A stretch of 64,000 nt of DNA from Neisseria shayeganii 871 (GCF_000226875.1 NZ_JH164926.1:686658-750657), one strand, 5' to 3'; shown: positions 26,738 to 35,132, counted from the stretch's first letter. Translations and numbers: made by a program. The notes: a model not told the origin generated them from the sequence alone.

Positions 26738-26897
26738 ACATAGGAACGCGCATTCGCCGCTTGTCGGCCTGCTGCGGTTTTAAAAAAGCGGCCGGCATCG
26801 AACAAGGTTTTGCCTTAACGCAAAACCGGGATATCTGAAAAGGATTATCCTCATTCCCCCACAACCCATTTCCCTATTCCTGACCTCAGGAGCCTTT

Positions 26898-28229
26898 ATG
26901 CACCACAGCTACGATGTCGCCGTGATCGGTGCCGGCCCCTCCGGGGCGGTGGCTGCCGCCCTACTCAATAAACAGGGTTTCAGCGTTTGCGTGTTGGAGA
27001 AACAGCATTTTCCGCGTTTCGTGATCGGCGAGAGCTTGCTGCCGCACTGCCTGGAAATCATCGAAGAAGCCGGTTTCCTGCCCGCCGTGCAGGCCGGCCT
27101 CGGCTTCCAATACAAAAACGGTGCCGTCTTTACCTTCGGCGAACAGTGCAGCCGTTTCGAATTTACCGACAAATCCAGCCCCGGCCCCAATACCGCCTTC
27201 AATGTGCAGCGCGAACGCTTCGACCAGATTCTGATTGAAGAAGCGGCCAAGCAGGGCGTAACCGTGTGCTTCGGCGAAGAAGTGACCGCTTTCGACAACA
27301 GCGGCAGCCACGCGCAACTGAGCGTACGGCGTGAAGACGGCAGCAGCTACACGCTGGAAGCGGCATTTGTGCTGGACGCCAGCGGCTACCACCGCGTGCT
27401 GCCCCGCCTCTTGGGCTGGGACATCCCCTCCGACCTACCCACCCGCCAGGTGCATTTCACCCACATCGACGACCACATCACCGACCCTGCTTTCGACCGC
27501 AACAAAACCTGGGTGGCGGTCCACCCCGAGCACCGCGACGTGTGGTTGTGGCTGATTCCCTTCAGCAACGGCCGCAGCTCCATCGGCGTGGTCGGCCTGC
27601 CCGAGCATTTTGCCCGATTCGGCAGCTCGGCCTCGATTCTGAAAGCCTTTGCCGGCGAAGTACCGATGTTCGCGCGCTTTCTGGCCGACGCCCGCTGGGA
27701 CAACGGCTTCCCCTTCCTTTATCTGCCGGGCTATTCCGCCAGCGTGAAAGCGCTGTACGGCAAACATTTCGCCCTCTTGGGCAATGCCGCCGAATTCCTC
27801 GACCCCGTGTTTTCCTCCGGCGTCACCACCGCCGTCCATTCCGCCAAGCTGGCGGCCGACCTTTTGGGCAAACAGCTGCTCGGCGGCAATGCAAACTGGC
27901 AGACCGAATTTGCCGAACCGCTGGCGGTGGGCGTGAACGCTTTCCGCACTTTGGTGGAAGGCTGGTACGACGGCCGCTTCCAAGACGTGGTGTTTTCCGG
28001 CCGCAGCCAGCCCAAAGTGCGCCGCCTGATCAACTCGATTCTGGCCGGTTACGCCTGGGACGGCGACAATCCTTTTGTGGCCCAACCCGAACGCGGCTTG
28101 GCCGCCCTGCACAAAGTCGCCGGCAAAAAAGCGGCAGCCGCAACCGAAGCGGCCGAACCGCCGCCGGCAGCGGAAACCGAAACCAATCAATTCCCCGGCA
28201 CCGCACCGTTTTCCTTTCCTTGCTTTTAG
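26898..28229 (+). CDS. FAD-dependent halogenase-like flavoprotein 2
   Basis: 443 residues, clearly a duplicate of the preceding gene; long stretches such as NKQGFSVCVLEKQHFPRF and LGNAAEFLDPVFSSGVT are shared. It has the same FAD motif, GESLLPHC, Lys in GFQYKNG, WLWLIP and DPVFSSGV motifs. The C-terminus carries about 35 extra residues rich in Ala, Pro and Glu (KKAAAATEAAEPPPAAETE...) absent from copy 1. Upstream CTCAGGAGCC is a good ribosome site. The 160-bp gap between the copies has no DUS and no gene. Confidence 0.8.
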   Translation: MHHSYDVAVIGAGPSGAVAAALLNKQGFSVCVLEKQHFPRFVIGESLLPHCLEIIEEAGFLPAVQAGLGFQYKNGAVFTFGEQCSRFEFTDKSSPGPNTAFNVQRERFDQILIEEAAKQGVTVCFGEEVTAFDNSGSHAQLSVRREDGSSYTLEAAFVLDASGYHRVLPRLLGWDIPSDLPTRQVHFTHIDDHITDPAFDRNKTWVAVHPEHRDVWLWLIPFSNGRSSIGVVGLPEHFARFGSSASILKAFAGEVPMFARFLADARWDNGFPFLYLPGYSASVKALYGKHFALLGNAAEFLDPVFSSGVTTAVHSAKLAADLLGKQLLGGNANWQTEFAEPLAVGVNAFRTLVEGWYDGRFQDVVFSGRSQPKVRRLINSILAGYAWDGDNPFVAQPERGLAALHKVAGKKAAAATEAAEPPPAAETETNQFPGTAPFSFPCF

Positions 28230-28282
28230 GGCGTATCGTCAGACAAACCGCAAAGAGACACGGCATTAGACGGCCGCGCCGT

Positions 28283-28326
28283 TTTCAGGTAGCCTTTCGC
28301 CCCATTCCCCCAAAGGCTACCTGAAA
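28283..28326. terminator. Inverted DUS pair overlapping the next start codon
   Basis: TTTCAGGTAGCCTTT (28283-28297) faces AAAGGCTACCTGAAA (28312-28326), a perfect 15-bp stem. The last A is the A of the DUF3261 start codon, and AAAGG is the only plausible Shine-Dalgarno sequence. The hairpin could both terminate and mask the start. Confidence 0.6.
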
Positions 28327-28733
28327 TGCAGTTTTCCCGTTTCTCCGTTCTATCTGCCCTGCTGCTGGCCGCCTGCGCCGCGCCTTTCCCTGCGCAATCG
28401 CTGCCGCAGTTGGCCGCGGGCGACAGCCGCTGGTTCAAATTGGAGCGGCTCAACCCGCAGGGCGAAGTGGAACAAACCTCGCTCTTGGCGGTGCAGGGCG
28501 AAGGCGGCGGCCGCAGCCGCTGGATCCAAACCGATGCCTTCGGCGCCCCGCAGGCCCGCCTGCTCGCCACACCCGAAGGCTGGCAGCGCGACGGCTTTAT
28601 CTGGCCCAACCGCGAAGCCGGTGAATTATTCCAAAACCTGTTCCCCTACATCAACGAACCGCACAGGCTACCTGAAACCCTGCCGGCCCGCCCCGACGGC
28701 CGCTGGCGCATCACCCCGATTACCCCACCATGA
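28326..28733 (+). CDS. DUF3261 lipoprotein of the aryl-polyene locus
   Basis: 135 residues with a lipoprotein signal (MQFSRFSVLSALLLAAC, lipobox LAAC). The mature part (SRWFKLERLNPQGEVEQTSLLAVQGEGGGRSRWIQTDAFGAPQARLLATPEGWQRDG) resembles DUF3261 proteins, which recur in aryl-polyene clusters and are thought to help place the product in the outer membrane. It overlaps the ketosynthase gene by four bases (ATGA), so the two are coupled. Start codon and ribosome site lie in a DUS. Confidence 0.8.
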   Translation: MQFSRFSVLSALLLAACAAPFPAQSLPQLAAGDSRWFKLERLNPQGEVEQTSLLAVQGEGGGRSRWIQTDAFGAPQARLLATPEGWQRDGFIWPNREAGELFQNLFPYINEPHRLPETLPARPDGRWRITPITPP

Positions 28734-29938
28734 ATACAGCCGTCTATCTGGGCGAACCGGCGCTGGTTTCCGCGCTAGGCAGCGGTTTGCCCCAACACCT
28801 GCAACAATTATTCCGCAACGACGCCCGCCCGCCGCTCACTTTCAGCAGCGAATGGATTGCCGGCAAAAGCCGCGCCTTCGGCGCAGTGAACGAGGCGCTG
28901 CGCGATTTTCCCGCCTCGCTGCCCGAAGCGCACCGCAGCCGCAACAACCAGCTGCTGTGGCATGCGCTGGCGCAAATCGAGCCGCAAATCGAAGCGGCAC
29001 GCGCACGCTACGGCGCCGAACGCATCGGCGTGGTGATGGGCACCTCCACCAGCGGCGTGGATGAAAACCTGCCCCTGTTCCGACATGTGGCCGCAGGCGG
29101 CGCCTGGCACGAAGTGCCCTTCAAACAGCAGCAGCAAATCCATTCCGCCCCCGCCGACTTCACCGCCGCCGTTTACGGCCTCGCCGGCTCCTGCTACGGC
29201 GTTTCCACCGCCTGCACTTCCGGCGCCCGCGCCCTGATCAGCGCCGCCCGCCTGCTGCGGCTGGGCGTGTGCGACGCCGTGGTGTGCGGCGGCGTGGACA
29301 CCCTCTCCCCGCTCACCATCAACGGTTTCGACGCTCTAGACGTCCTCTCCGACGGCATCGCCAACCCCTTTTCCCGCCACCGCAACGGCATCAACATCGG
29401 CGAAGCGGCCACCGCCTTCGTGATGACCTGCGAAGCCGGCAGCGGCCTGCCGCTCATGGGCTACGGCGCCAGCAGCGATGCCTACCATATGTCTTCCCCC
29501 CGCCCCGACGGCTTGGGCGCGGTACAGGCCTTCCACGCCGCCCTGCGCCACGCCGGCCTCACGCCCGACGCCGTGGGCTGGATCAATCTGCACGGCACCG
29601 CCACCCGCCACAACGACAGCATGGAAAGCCGCGCCGTGGCCGAAGTATTCGGCCCGCACACCGCCGCCACCTCCACCAAGCCCTTTACCGGCCACACCTT
29701 AGGCGCGGCCGGCGCGCTGGAAGCCGCCCTGCTGTGGGGCATAGTCAGCCCCGTTCATAATCCCGAAGGCCGCCTGCCCGCCCAATATTGGGACGGCGAG
29801 GCCGACCCCGAGCTGCCCGCCATCGCCCTCACCACGGCCAACAGCCGCTGGCCGGCCGGCCGCCGCATCGGCGCCAGCTCCTCCTTCGCCTTCGGCGGCA
29901 ACAACAGCGTGTTGATCATCGGAGCCGAGCATGCCTGA
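28730..29938 (+). CDS. Beta-ketoacyl-ACP synthase, aryl-polyene type
   Basis: 402 residues of the KAS I/II family with the complete Cys-His-His triad: Cys162 in STACTSGA, His288 in NLHGTAT, His322 in KPFTGHTLGAAG. GASSSFAFGGNN closes the fold. Condenses malonyl-ACP units to extend the polyene chain. Only one ketosynthase is in the window; aryl-polyene systems normally have more. Overlaps both neighbours by a few bases, giving a compact DUF3261-KS-dehydratase unit. Confidence 0.92.
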   Translation: MNTAVYLGEPALVSALGSGLPQHLQQLFRNDARPPLTFSSEWIAGKSRAFGAVNEALRDFPASLPEAHRSRNNQLLWHALAQIEPQIEAARARYGAERIGVVMGTSTSGVDENLPLFRHVAAGGAWHEVPFKQQQQIHSAPADFTAAVYGLAGSCYGVSTACTSGARALISAARLLRLGVCDAVVCGGVDTLSPLTINGFDALDVLSDGIANPFSRHRNGINIGEAATAFVMTCEAGSGLPLMGYGASSDAYHMSSPRPDGLGAVQAFHAALRHAGLTPDAVGWINLHGTATRHNDSMESRAVAEVFGPHTAATSTKPFTGHTLGAAGALEAALLWGIVSPVHNPEGRLPAQYWDGEADPELPAIALTTANSRWPAGRRIGASSSFAFGGNNSVLIIGAEHA

Positions 29939-30428
29939 GTGCCCCATCACCCGCCCCGCCGACCTGCTGCCGCACAGCGGCCGCATGGTGCTGCTCGACC
30001 AAGTATTGTCTTACGACGACCACAACCTGCACGCCACCGCCACCCTGCGCCCCGACTGCCTGCTGCTCCCGCCCGGCAGCAAAAGCCTGCCCGCCTGGAT
30101 GGGCATGGAAATCATGGCGCAGGGCATCGGCGCCTGGGCCGGCGCCCGCGCCTTAGACCAAGGCCAGCCCGTGCGTCTGGGCTTTCTGCTCGGCACCCGC
30201 AAACTGCAGTTCGGCGTGCCCGACATTCCGGTCGGCACCGTGCTCGACGTGCGCACCGCCCTCTCCTGGCAAGACAGCGGCGGCATGGGCGTGTTCGACT
30301 GCAGCCTCAGCTGCCGCCAAGCCGCCCCCGGCAGCACGCTCGCCGCGGACACCCTGCTGCTGGCCGCCGCTCTCAATGTGTTCAGCCCCGCCAGCGACGA
30401 AATCCTGCAGCAAACCCTGGCCGGTTGA
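29931..30428 (+). CDS. ApeP-like hotdog dehydratase
   Basis: 165 residues resembling the ApeP/FabZ-like 3-hydroxyacyl-ACP dehydratases of aryl-polyene clusters. LLPHSGRMVLLD holds the likely catalytic His15, and PAWMGMEIMAQGIGAWAG holds Glu60. It overlaps the ketosynthase stop by 8 bases. It would dehydrate the chain intermediate after ketoreduction; no ketoreductase gene is seen here. A DUS hairpin follows. Confidence 0.85.
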   Translation: MPECPITRPADLLPHSGRMVLLDQVLSYDDHNLHATATLRPDCLLLPPGSKSLPAWMGMEIMAQGIGAWAGARALDQGQPVRLGFLLGTRKLQFGVPDIPVGTVLDVRTALSWQDSGGMGVFDCSLSCRQAAPGSTLAADTLLLAAALNVFSPASDEILQQTLAG

Positions 30429-30467
30429 TGCAGCCCAAGCGCGTGCTTGGCGGCTTCAAATAATCAT

Positions 30468-30498
30468 CAGGCTACCTGAACGCTCTTTTCAGGTAGCC
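30468..30498. terminator. Inverted DUS pair closing the aryl-polyene block
   Basis: Facing DUS copies 40 bp after the ApeP-like stop codon. Confidence 0.7.
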
Positions 30499-30587
30499 CA
30501 TATCGTTGCCCAGCTATTTTTATGCCGGTTCCGACTCAAGCAAACGGTTTCCAAACCGGCCTACTCCTTCATTGATTTTAGACAAAC

Positions 30588-31298
30588 ATGATGCGCGACC
30601 CTGAATTCTTCCTGTATCGCTATGCTCCCACCACCAATATCATGGCTTTTTTGGAAGTTCGCTATGACAAGCTGGTTGACTCTATCGCTCAGTGGGAGCG
30701 TAAGCGGGATAAATATTGCGAAGTGCCCACGCAAAAAATCGATATTGACGGTACATGGGAGCAGAGATTGAACAGCCTGCTGCCGCTTGATCGTTCGAAA
30801 GTGATGATTTCCGAAACACAATCCCAATGGTGTGTTTATGTTGATAACAGTAGACAAGGTACCGATCTCAACTCCGATCCATATTTTTTGTATAAGGAAT
30901 TAGGTGTCCGTGAAATATCAGTCGTTATGGTACGGGATATCCCTAAGGTCAAGCCTGGTTCAACTCAATTTATGTATGGCGATGGTACTCAAGCTACAAA
31001 AATAGTTTCTGAAACAGGCTGGCACTATGAGGCTCCAGGTCGCTATATTGCAGCCCATCGCGAAAGCCGTTGGGAATTCGAAGAATGGGGCGAACCGTTT
31101 CCGTTCGAAGAAGTAGAGCAATACCAGGCCCGGCGCATCAAAGACCGCCTGACGCCTGAAATGGTGGAGCGCTATTGCAGCCATTTCGGCATCGATTTGT
31201 TCAACCCGGATTTCTACAGCGGCCGCGCCTGTATTTTTAAAACCCAAATGCACCCGGACAGCCCGAAGTTACTGCAATTTCCCAATCAGCAAACATAG
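30588..31298 (+). CDS. Orphan hypothetical protein
   Basis: 236 residues, not recognised. No signal peptide or membrane segment; many charged and aromatic residues (MMRDPEFFLYRYAPTTNIMAFLEVRYDKLVDSIAQWERKRDK). Two ATG codons in tandem open the frame with no clear ribosome site. The first two thirds (to about 31020) are distinctly AT-richer than the window, while the last third (ESRWEFEEWGEPFPFEEVEQ to the end) returns to local GC-rich codon use, so the gene looks mosaic. It is isolated between a DUS hairpin and a MITE 3 bp after its stop. An immunity-type protein is one possibility, with no direct support. Confidence 0.65.
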   Translation: MMRDPEFFLYRYAPTTNIMAFLEVRYDKLVDSIAQWERKRDKYCEVPTQKIDIDGTWEQRLNSLLPLDRSKVMISETQSQWCVYVDNSRQGTDLNSDPYFLYKELGVREISVVMVRDIPKVKPGSTQFMYGDGTQATKIVSETGWHYEAPGRYIAAHRESRWEFEEWGEPFPFEEVEQYQARRIKDRLTPEMVERYCSHFGIDLFNPDFYSGRACIFKTQMHPDSPKLLQFPNQQT

Positions 31299-31301
31299 TC
31301 C

Positions 31302-31524
31302 GAAACCTTTGCAAAACCTCCAGATGTGGGTGCAGTTCAAGGCGTAGCAGCGCAGCGAGCGTGAACGTCAGAAATCCCTGTGGGACAGACATATCATATA
31401 AATAAATAGGCTAAATAAATAGGCTAAATAAATAGGCTAAATAAATAGGCTAAATAAATAGGCAAGCGAGCGAGCAGCGCACAACGCGGAAATGCTCCGC
31501 AGATGAGAGTTCTGCAAAGGTCTC
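31302..31524 (+). repeat. Enlarged MITE copy with internal tandem repeat
   Basis: 223 bp, ends GAAACCTTTGCAAAA and TCTGCAAAGGTCTC (each slightly mutated). It fills the gap between the stop of the orphan gene and the stop of metR (7 bp away), so it may terminate both. Enlarged by a 13-bp tandem array in the middle. No matching flank duplication. Confidence 0.88.
31399..31463. repeat. Five tandem copies of a 13-bp unit
   Basis: TAAATAAATAGGC repeated five times without change (65 bp) at the spot where other MITE copies read ATAGATAGGCAAG. Arose by local amplification. Confidence 0.97.
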
Positions 31525-31530
31525 ACGCTG

Positions 31531-32463
31531 TCAAACAGTCATTTCCAACACACTCAAACCGGGCAGGTCGGCAAAGCCGCGGTCGCGCACGATTTGGCAG
31601 AAATTGTCGAGGTAGATTTTGTCGGCATCGTCGCTGCGCATGGCCGCGTACAGCTCGCTGGTGAGCGGCGTACTGCCGATGGGGCGGGCCACGATATAGC
31701 CTTTTTCCAGATAGGGCATCACCGTCCAATACGGCAGCGCCGCAATGCCTCGCCGGCTGGCCACCAACTGCACGATGGCAATCGTCAGTTCGCTGTGGCG
31801 GCGCGGCGGGTTGATGCCGGCGGGCAGCAGCACTTTGCGCAAAAGGTCGAGCATATCGTCGGGCACGGGGTAGGTGATCAGGGTTTCGTCGGCAAAGTCT
31901 TCCGCCTGCCACACCGTTTTATCGGCCAACGGATGGTCTTTGGCGCAAATGCCTACCATTTCGTAGGCAAACAGCGCCTGATAGCTGATGCCGGCCTGCG
32001 GCAGCGCTTCGGACACAATTGCCAAGTCGGCGCGGTGCTGCAGCAGCAGGCCCACGGGGTCGGCCTGAAAACCCGACACAATGTCCAGCTCCACCTGCGG
32101 CCACAGCGGACGGAAATCGCTCATCGCCGGCATCAGCCAGTCGAAACAAGTGTGGCACTCCACCGCCAAACGCAGCTCGCCCGCGCCGCCTTCCACAATC
32201 TGCACCAGCTCGCGCTCGGCGGCGGCCACCTGCGGCAGAATCTCGCGCGCCAGCTGCAGCAGCCGCTCGCCGGCCGGCGTGAAGCGCACCGGGTTCGATT
32301 TGCGCTCGAACAGCGGGGTGGCGTAATAGTTTTCCAGCGCACGGATCTGGTGCGACAAGGCCGACTGGGTGAGAAACACCCGCTTGGCCGCCAGCGACAC
32401 GCTGCCGGTTTCTTCCAAAGCCAGCAGGGTTTTCAGATGGCGCAGTTCGATGATGGATTCCAT
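31531..32463 (-). CDS. metR: LysR-type regulator, MetR-like
   Basis: 310 residues from MESIIELRHLKTLLALEETGSVSLAAKRVFLTQSALSHQIRALE, a typical LysR winged-helix N-terminus with recognition helix LTQSALSHQIRALE. The effector domain contains VECHTCFDWLMPAM, characteristic of MetR, which regulates methionine genes with homocysteine as co-effector. The frame extends to 32496 but the start at 32463 fits the family. No met gene is adjacent; it diverges from mltG. Confidence 0.88.
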   Translation of the reverse strand: MESIIELRHLKTLLALEETGSVSLAAKRVFLTQSALSHQIRALENYYATPLFERKSNPVRFTPAGERLLQLAREILPQVAAAERELVQIVEGGAGELRLAVECHTCFDWLMPAMSDFRPLWPQVELDIVSGFQADPVGLLLQHRADLAIVSEALPQAGISYQALFAYEMVGICAKDHPLADKTVWQAEDFADETLITYPVPDDMLDLLRKVLLPAGINPPRRHSELTIAIVQLVASRRGIAALPYWTVMPYLEKGYIVARPIGSTPLTSELYAAMRSDDADKIYLDNFCQIVRDRGFADLPGLSVLEMTV

Positions 32464-32582
32464 AAGCAGAAAAAAGCGGTGGCACGGAATGCCCATTATC
32501 CCTTAAATCCGGCGTGTCTCGCACACGGTTTTTTACATCGCTGACGAGGGGTTTTAGGTAGCCGCTGCGCCGCGCCCTCCGC

Positions 32583-32588
32583 TATACT
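32583..32588 (+). promoter_or_regulatory. Likely -10 box of mltG
   Basis: TATACT 41 bp before the mltG ATG. No clear -35 was found. Confidence 0.4.
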
Positions 32589-32628
32589 GCCGCCTTTTTC
32601 GCACACACCACATCCGCATCAATCAAAC

Positions 32629-33624
32629 ATGTTGAAAAAAGCCGTCTATTTTTTTACCGCACTGGCGACCGCAGCCTTAGCGGCCTTTGCCTTGCTGCTG
32701 TTTCTGCCCAAAGACACCCAATCGCAACGGATTAAAATCGAGCGCGGCAGCGGCATCGCCGGCGTTTCGCGCAGCTTGGCCGCACAAGACGCCGTTTACA
32801 GCCGCTACGTCTTCCTGCTCGGCGCCTACCTCAACGGCGCCCACAAACACCTCACTCCGGGCAACTACCGCCTACAGCCGCGCGCTTCCAGCTGGCAGAT
32901 TCTGCAACACCTGAAAAACGGCAAACCCGACACCGTAACCGTACGCATCATCGAAGGCATGACCTTCGCCCACATGCGCCGCATCATCAACCGAACCGCC
33001 GACATCCGCCACGACACCGCCGGCTGGAGCGACCAGAAACTGCTGGCCGAAATCGCCCCCGACGCCGCATCCAAGTTGCCCGAAGGCCTGTTTTTCCCCG
33101 ACACCTACGAAATCGACAGCGACAGCAGCGACCTGCAAATCTACCGCAGCGCCTACGCCAAAATGCAGAGCGAGCTCGACCGCGCCTGGAACCGCCGTGC
33201 TGAGAAACTGCCCTACGAAACCCCCTACGAGCTGCTGACCATGGCCAGCATCATCGAAAAAGAAACCGCCCACCCCGAAGACCGCGCCGACGTGTCCGCC
33301 GTATTCGTCAACCGCCTCAACATCGGCATGCGCCTGCAAACCGACCCCACCGTGATTTACGGCATGGGCAACGCCTATCAGGGCCGCATCCGCCGGGCCG
33401 ACCTGCGGCGCGACACCCCCTACAACACCTACACCCGCCACGGTCTGCCGCCCACCCCCATCGCCCTGCCCGGCCGCGCCGCGCTCGAAGCCGCCGCCCA
33501 ACCCAGCCAGGCGCGCTACCTGTATTTCGTTTCCCGCATGGACAACACCGGCAAAAGCCAATTCAGCCACACCCTGGCCGAACACAATGCCGCCGTGCGC
33601 CGCTACATCCTGAAGAAAGAATAA
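32629..33624 (+). CDS. mltG: Endolytic murein transglycosylase MltG
   Basis: 331 residues. Inner-membrane enzyme that cuts nascent glycan strands and so ends their elongation. N-terminal anchor (AVYFFTALATAALAAFALLLFLP), LysM-like region, and the YceG domain with catalytic Glu210 in SIIEKET and the LQTDPTVIYG motif. Close to the family length. It is followed after one base by yciB (TAAG ATG), so the two are coupled. tmk lies further along the same strand. Confidence 0.96.
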   Translation: MLKKAVYFFTALATAALAAFALLLFLPKDTQSQRIKIERGSGIAGVSRSLAAQDAVYSRYVFLLGAYLNGAHKHLTPGNYRLQPRASSWQILQHLKNGKPDTVTVRIIEGMTFAHMRRIINRTADIRHDTAGWSDQKLLAEIAPDAASKLPEGLFFPDTYEIDSDSSDLQIYRSAYAKMQSELDRAWNRRAEKLPYETPYELLTMASIIEKETAHPEDRADVSAVFVNRLNIGMRLQTDPTVIYGMGNAYQGRIRRADLRRDTPYNTYTRHGLPPTPIALPGRAALEAAAQPSQARYLYFVSRMDNTGKSQFSHTLAEHNAAVRRYILKKE

Positions 33625-33625
33625 G

Positions 33626-34216
33626 ATGACCGCCCTGCTCGACCTTTTGCCCCTGATTGCCTTTTTCTTCGCCTCGAAAAAATTCGGCCTGATTGCCGGC
33701 GCCGCCGCCGTTCTCGTCAGCACGCTGGCCGTGTACGGCGTCCACCTAGCTCGCCAGAAAGGCAAACTCACCAAACAGCAATGGACGGTGCTGCTGCTCA
33801 CCATCGTGTTTTGCGGCGCCAGCATCCTCTTGCAGGACGACCTCTACCTGCGCTGGAAAACCCCCGTCATCAACCTGCTGTTCGCCTTGGCGCTCGGCAT
33901 CAGCGCCCTCATCGGCAAACCGCTGATTCAGGCCGTGGCCAAAGACATCTTCCGCCTCAGCCCGCGCGGCTGGCTGCGCCTCACCTGGGTATGGGCCGCC
34001 TTCTTCCTGCTCCTGGCCGCCCTGCACTACTGGATCGGCCTTTACGCTTACGACGAAACTTCGGAAAGCTCGAAAAACCTGTTTATCAATTTCAAAAGCT
34101 ACGGCCAGCTGATTTTGATGATTGTCTTTATGCTCGCCCAAGGCATCGTACTCAGAGGCTACCTGAACACCGACGCCGAAGCAGCCAACGCCCCCGAGCA
34201 GGAAAAACAGCCTTAA
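33626..34216 (+). CDS. yciB: Intracellular septation protein A (YciB)
   Basis: 196 residues with about five to six membrane helices. LLDLLPLIAFFFASKKFG at the start, the WTVLLLTIVFCGASILLQDDLYLRWKTPVINLLFALAL core and FINFKSYGQLILMIVFMLAQGIVL near the end are family-typical. An inner-membrane protein linked to envelope integrity and division. Coupled to mltG. A DUS yields GYLN near the C-terminus. Confidence 0.93.
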   Translation: MTALLDLLPLIAFFFASKKFGLIAGAAAVLVSTLAVYGVHLARQKGKLTKQQWTVLLLTIVFCGASILLQDDLYLRWKTPVINLLFALALGISALIGKPLIQAVAKDIFRLSPRGWLRLTWVWAAFFLLLAALHYWIGLYAYDETSESSKNLFINFKSYGQLILMIVFMLAQGIVLRGYLNTDAEAANAPEQEKQP

Positions 34217-34234
34217 ACTCAGCCGGTAAAAGCT

Positions 34235-34275
34235 TTTCAGGTAGCCCGAAGCCGCCCTGAACAGGCTACCTGAAA
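34235..34275. terminator. Inverted DUS pair after yciB
   Basis: Two facing DUS copies between yciB and the VOC gene. Confidence 0.6.
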
Positions 34276-34308
34276 CTCACTTGATCCATCACCAATAGGA
34301 GCCACACC

Positions 34309-34731
34309 ATGTCTGCCAATCCCAGCATTCTCTCCCACGTTTCCCTCGGCACCAACCGCTTTGCTGAAGCCGTCGCGTTTTACGACCGCGTACTGGCCAC
34401 CCTCGGCATCGGTAAGGTGATGGACATCAGCGACGAATTCCCCGCCGTGGCCTACGGCCGCGCCTACCCCGAATTTTGGATTCAGGCGCCCCACAACGGC
34501 GAGGCCGCCGAAACCGCCAACGGCGTGCACATCGCCTTTTATGCCGAAACCCGCGAAGAAGTGGACGCCTTCTACCGAGCCGCATTGGCGGCCGGCGCAC
34601 AAGACGACGGCGCCCCCGGCCCGCGCCCGCATTACGGCGCCGAATACTACGGCTGCTTCGTACGCGATTTGGACGGCCACAAAATCGAAGCCATGGCTTG
34701 GCTTGCGCCGGCCACCGCGTCAGAAAGGTAA
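34309..34731 (+). CDS. VOC family (glyoxalase-like) protein
   Basis: 140 residues, one vicinal-oxygen-chelate domain: ILSHVSLGTNRFAEAVAFYDRVLATLGI at the start and the closing YYGCFVRDLDGHKIEAM. His and Glu residues in these blocks are likely metal ligands. Substrate cannot be assigned; candidates include glyoxalase, dioxygenase and resistance types. Ribosome site TAGGAG. The GNAT gene starts 5 bp after the stop. Confidence 0.88.
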   Translation: MSANPSILSHVSLGTNRFAEAVAFYDRVLATLGIGKVMDISDEFPAVAYGRAYPEFWIQAPHNGEAAETANGVHIAFYAETREEVDAFYRAALAAGAQDDGAPGPRPHYGAEYYGCFVRDLDGHKIEAMAWLAPATASER

Positions 34732-34736
34732 ACGCC

Positions 34737-35132
34737 ATGCCCATCGACTACCGCATCAATGCTCCCGTCAGCGCCGAACAATTTTCCGGCCTACTCTCAC
34801 GTTGCAGCCTCGGCGGGCGCCGCCCTACTGATTTGGCGGTGCTGCGCACCATGCTCGAACAGGCTGATCTGACCGTAAGCGCCTGGGACGCAACGGAATT
34901 GGTCGGCATCGCCCGCTCGCTTACCGACTTTGCCTACTGCTGCTACCTCTCCGATCTTGCCGTGGCCGACAGCCACCAACGCGCCGGCATCGGCCGCGCC
35001 TTGCTGGACCACACCGCCGGCCGCTTGCCCTCTGGCTGCAAGATCGTGCTGCTGTCCGCTCCGCAGGCCGTCGATTATTATCCGCACATCGGCTTTCAGC
35101 CCCATCCTTCGGCTTGGGTGAAGCCGGTATAG
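34737..35132 (+). CDS. GNAT family N-acetyltransferase
   Basis: 131 residues with the acetyl-CoA binding motif SDLAVADSHQRAGIGRALLDHTAG (about 78-101, QRAGIG loop) and the terminal IVLLSAPQAVDYYPHIGFQPHPSAWVKP. Substrate unknown. Starts 5 bp after the VOC gene, so the two are probably co-transcribed. Several longer frames overlap here; this start is the family-typical one. Confidence 0.88.
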   Translation: MPIDYRINAPVSAEQFSGLLSRCSLGGRRPTDLAVLRTMLEQADLTVSAWDATELVGIARSLTDFAYCCYLSDLAVADSHQRAGIGRALLDHTAGRLPSGCKIVLLSAPQAVDYYPHIGFQPHPSAWVKPV

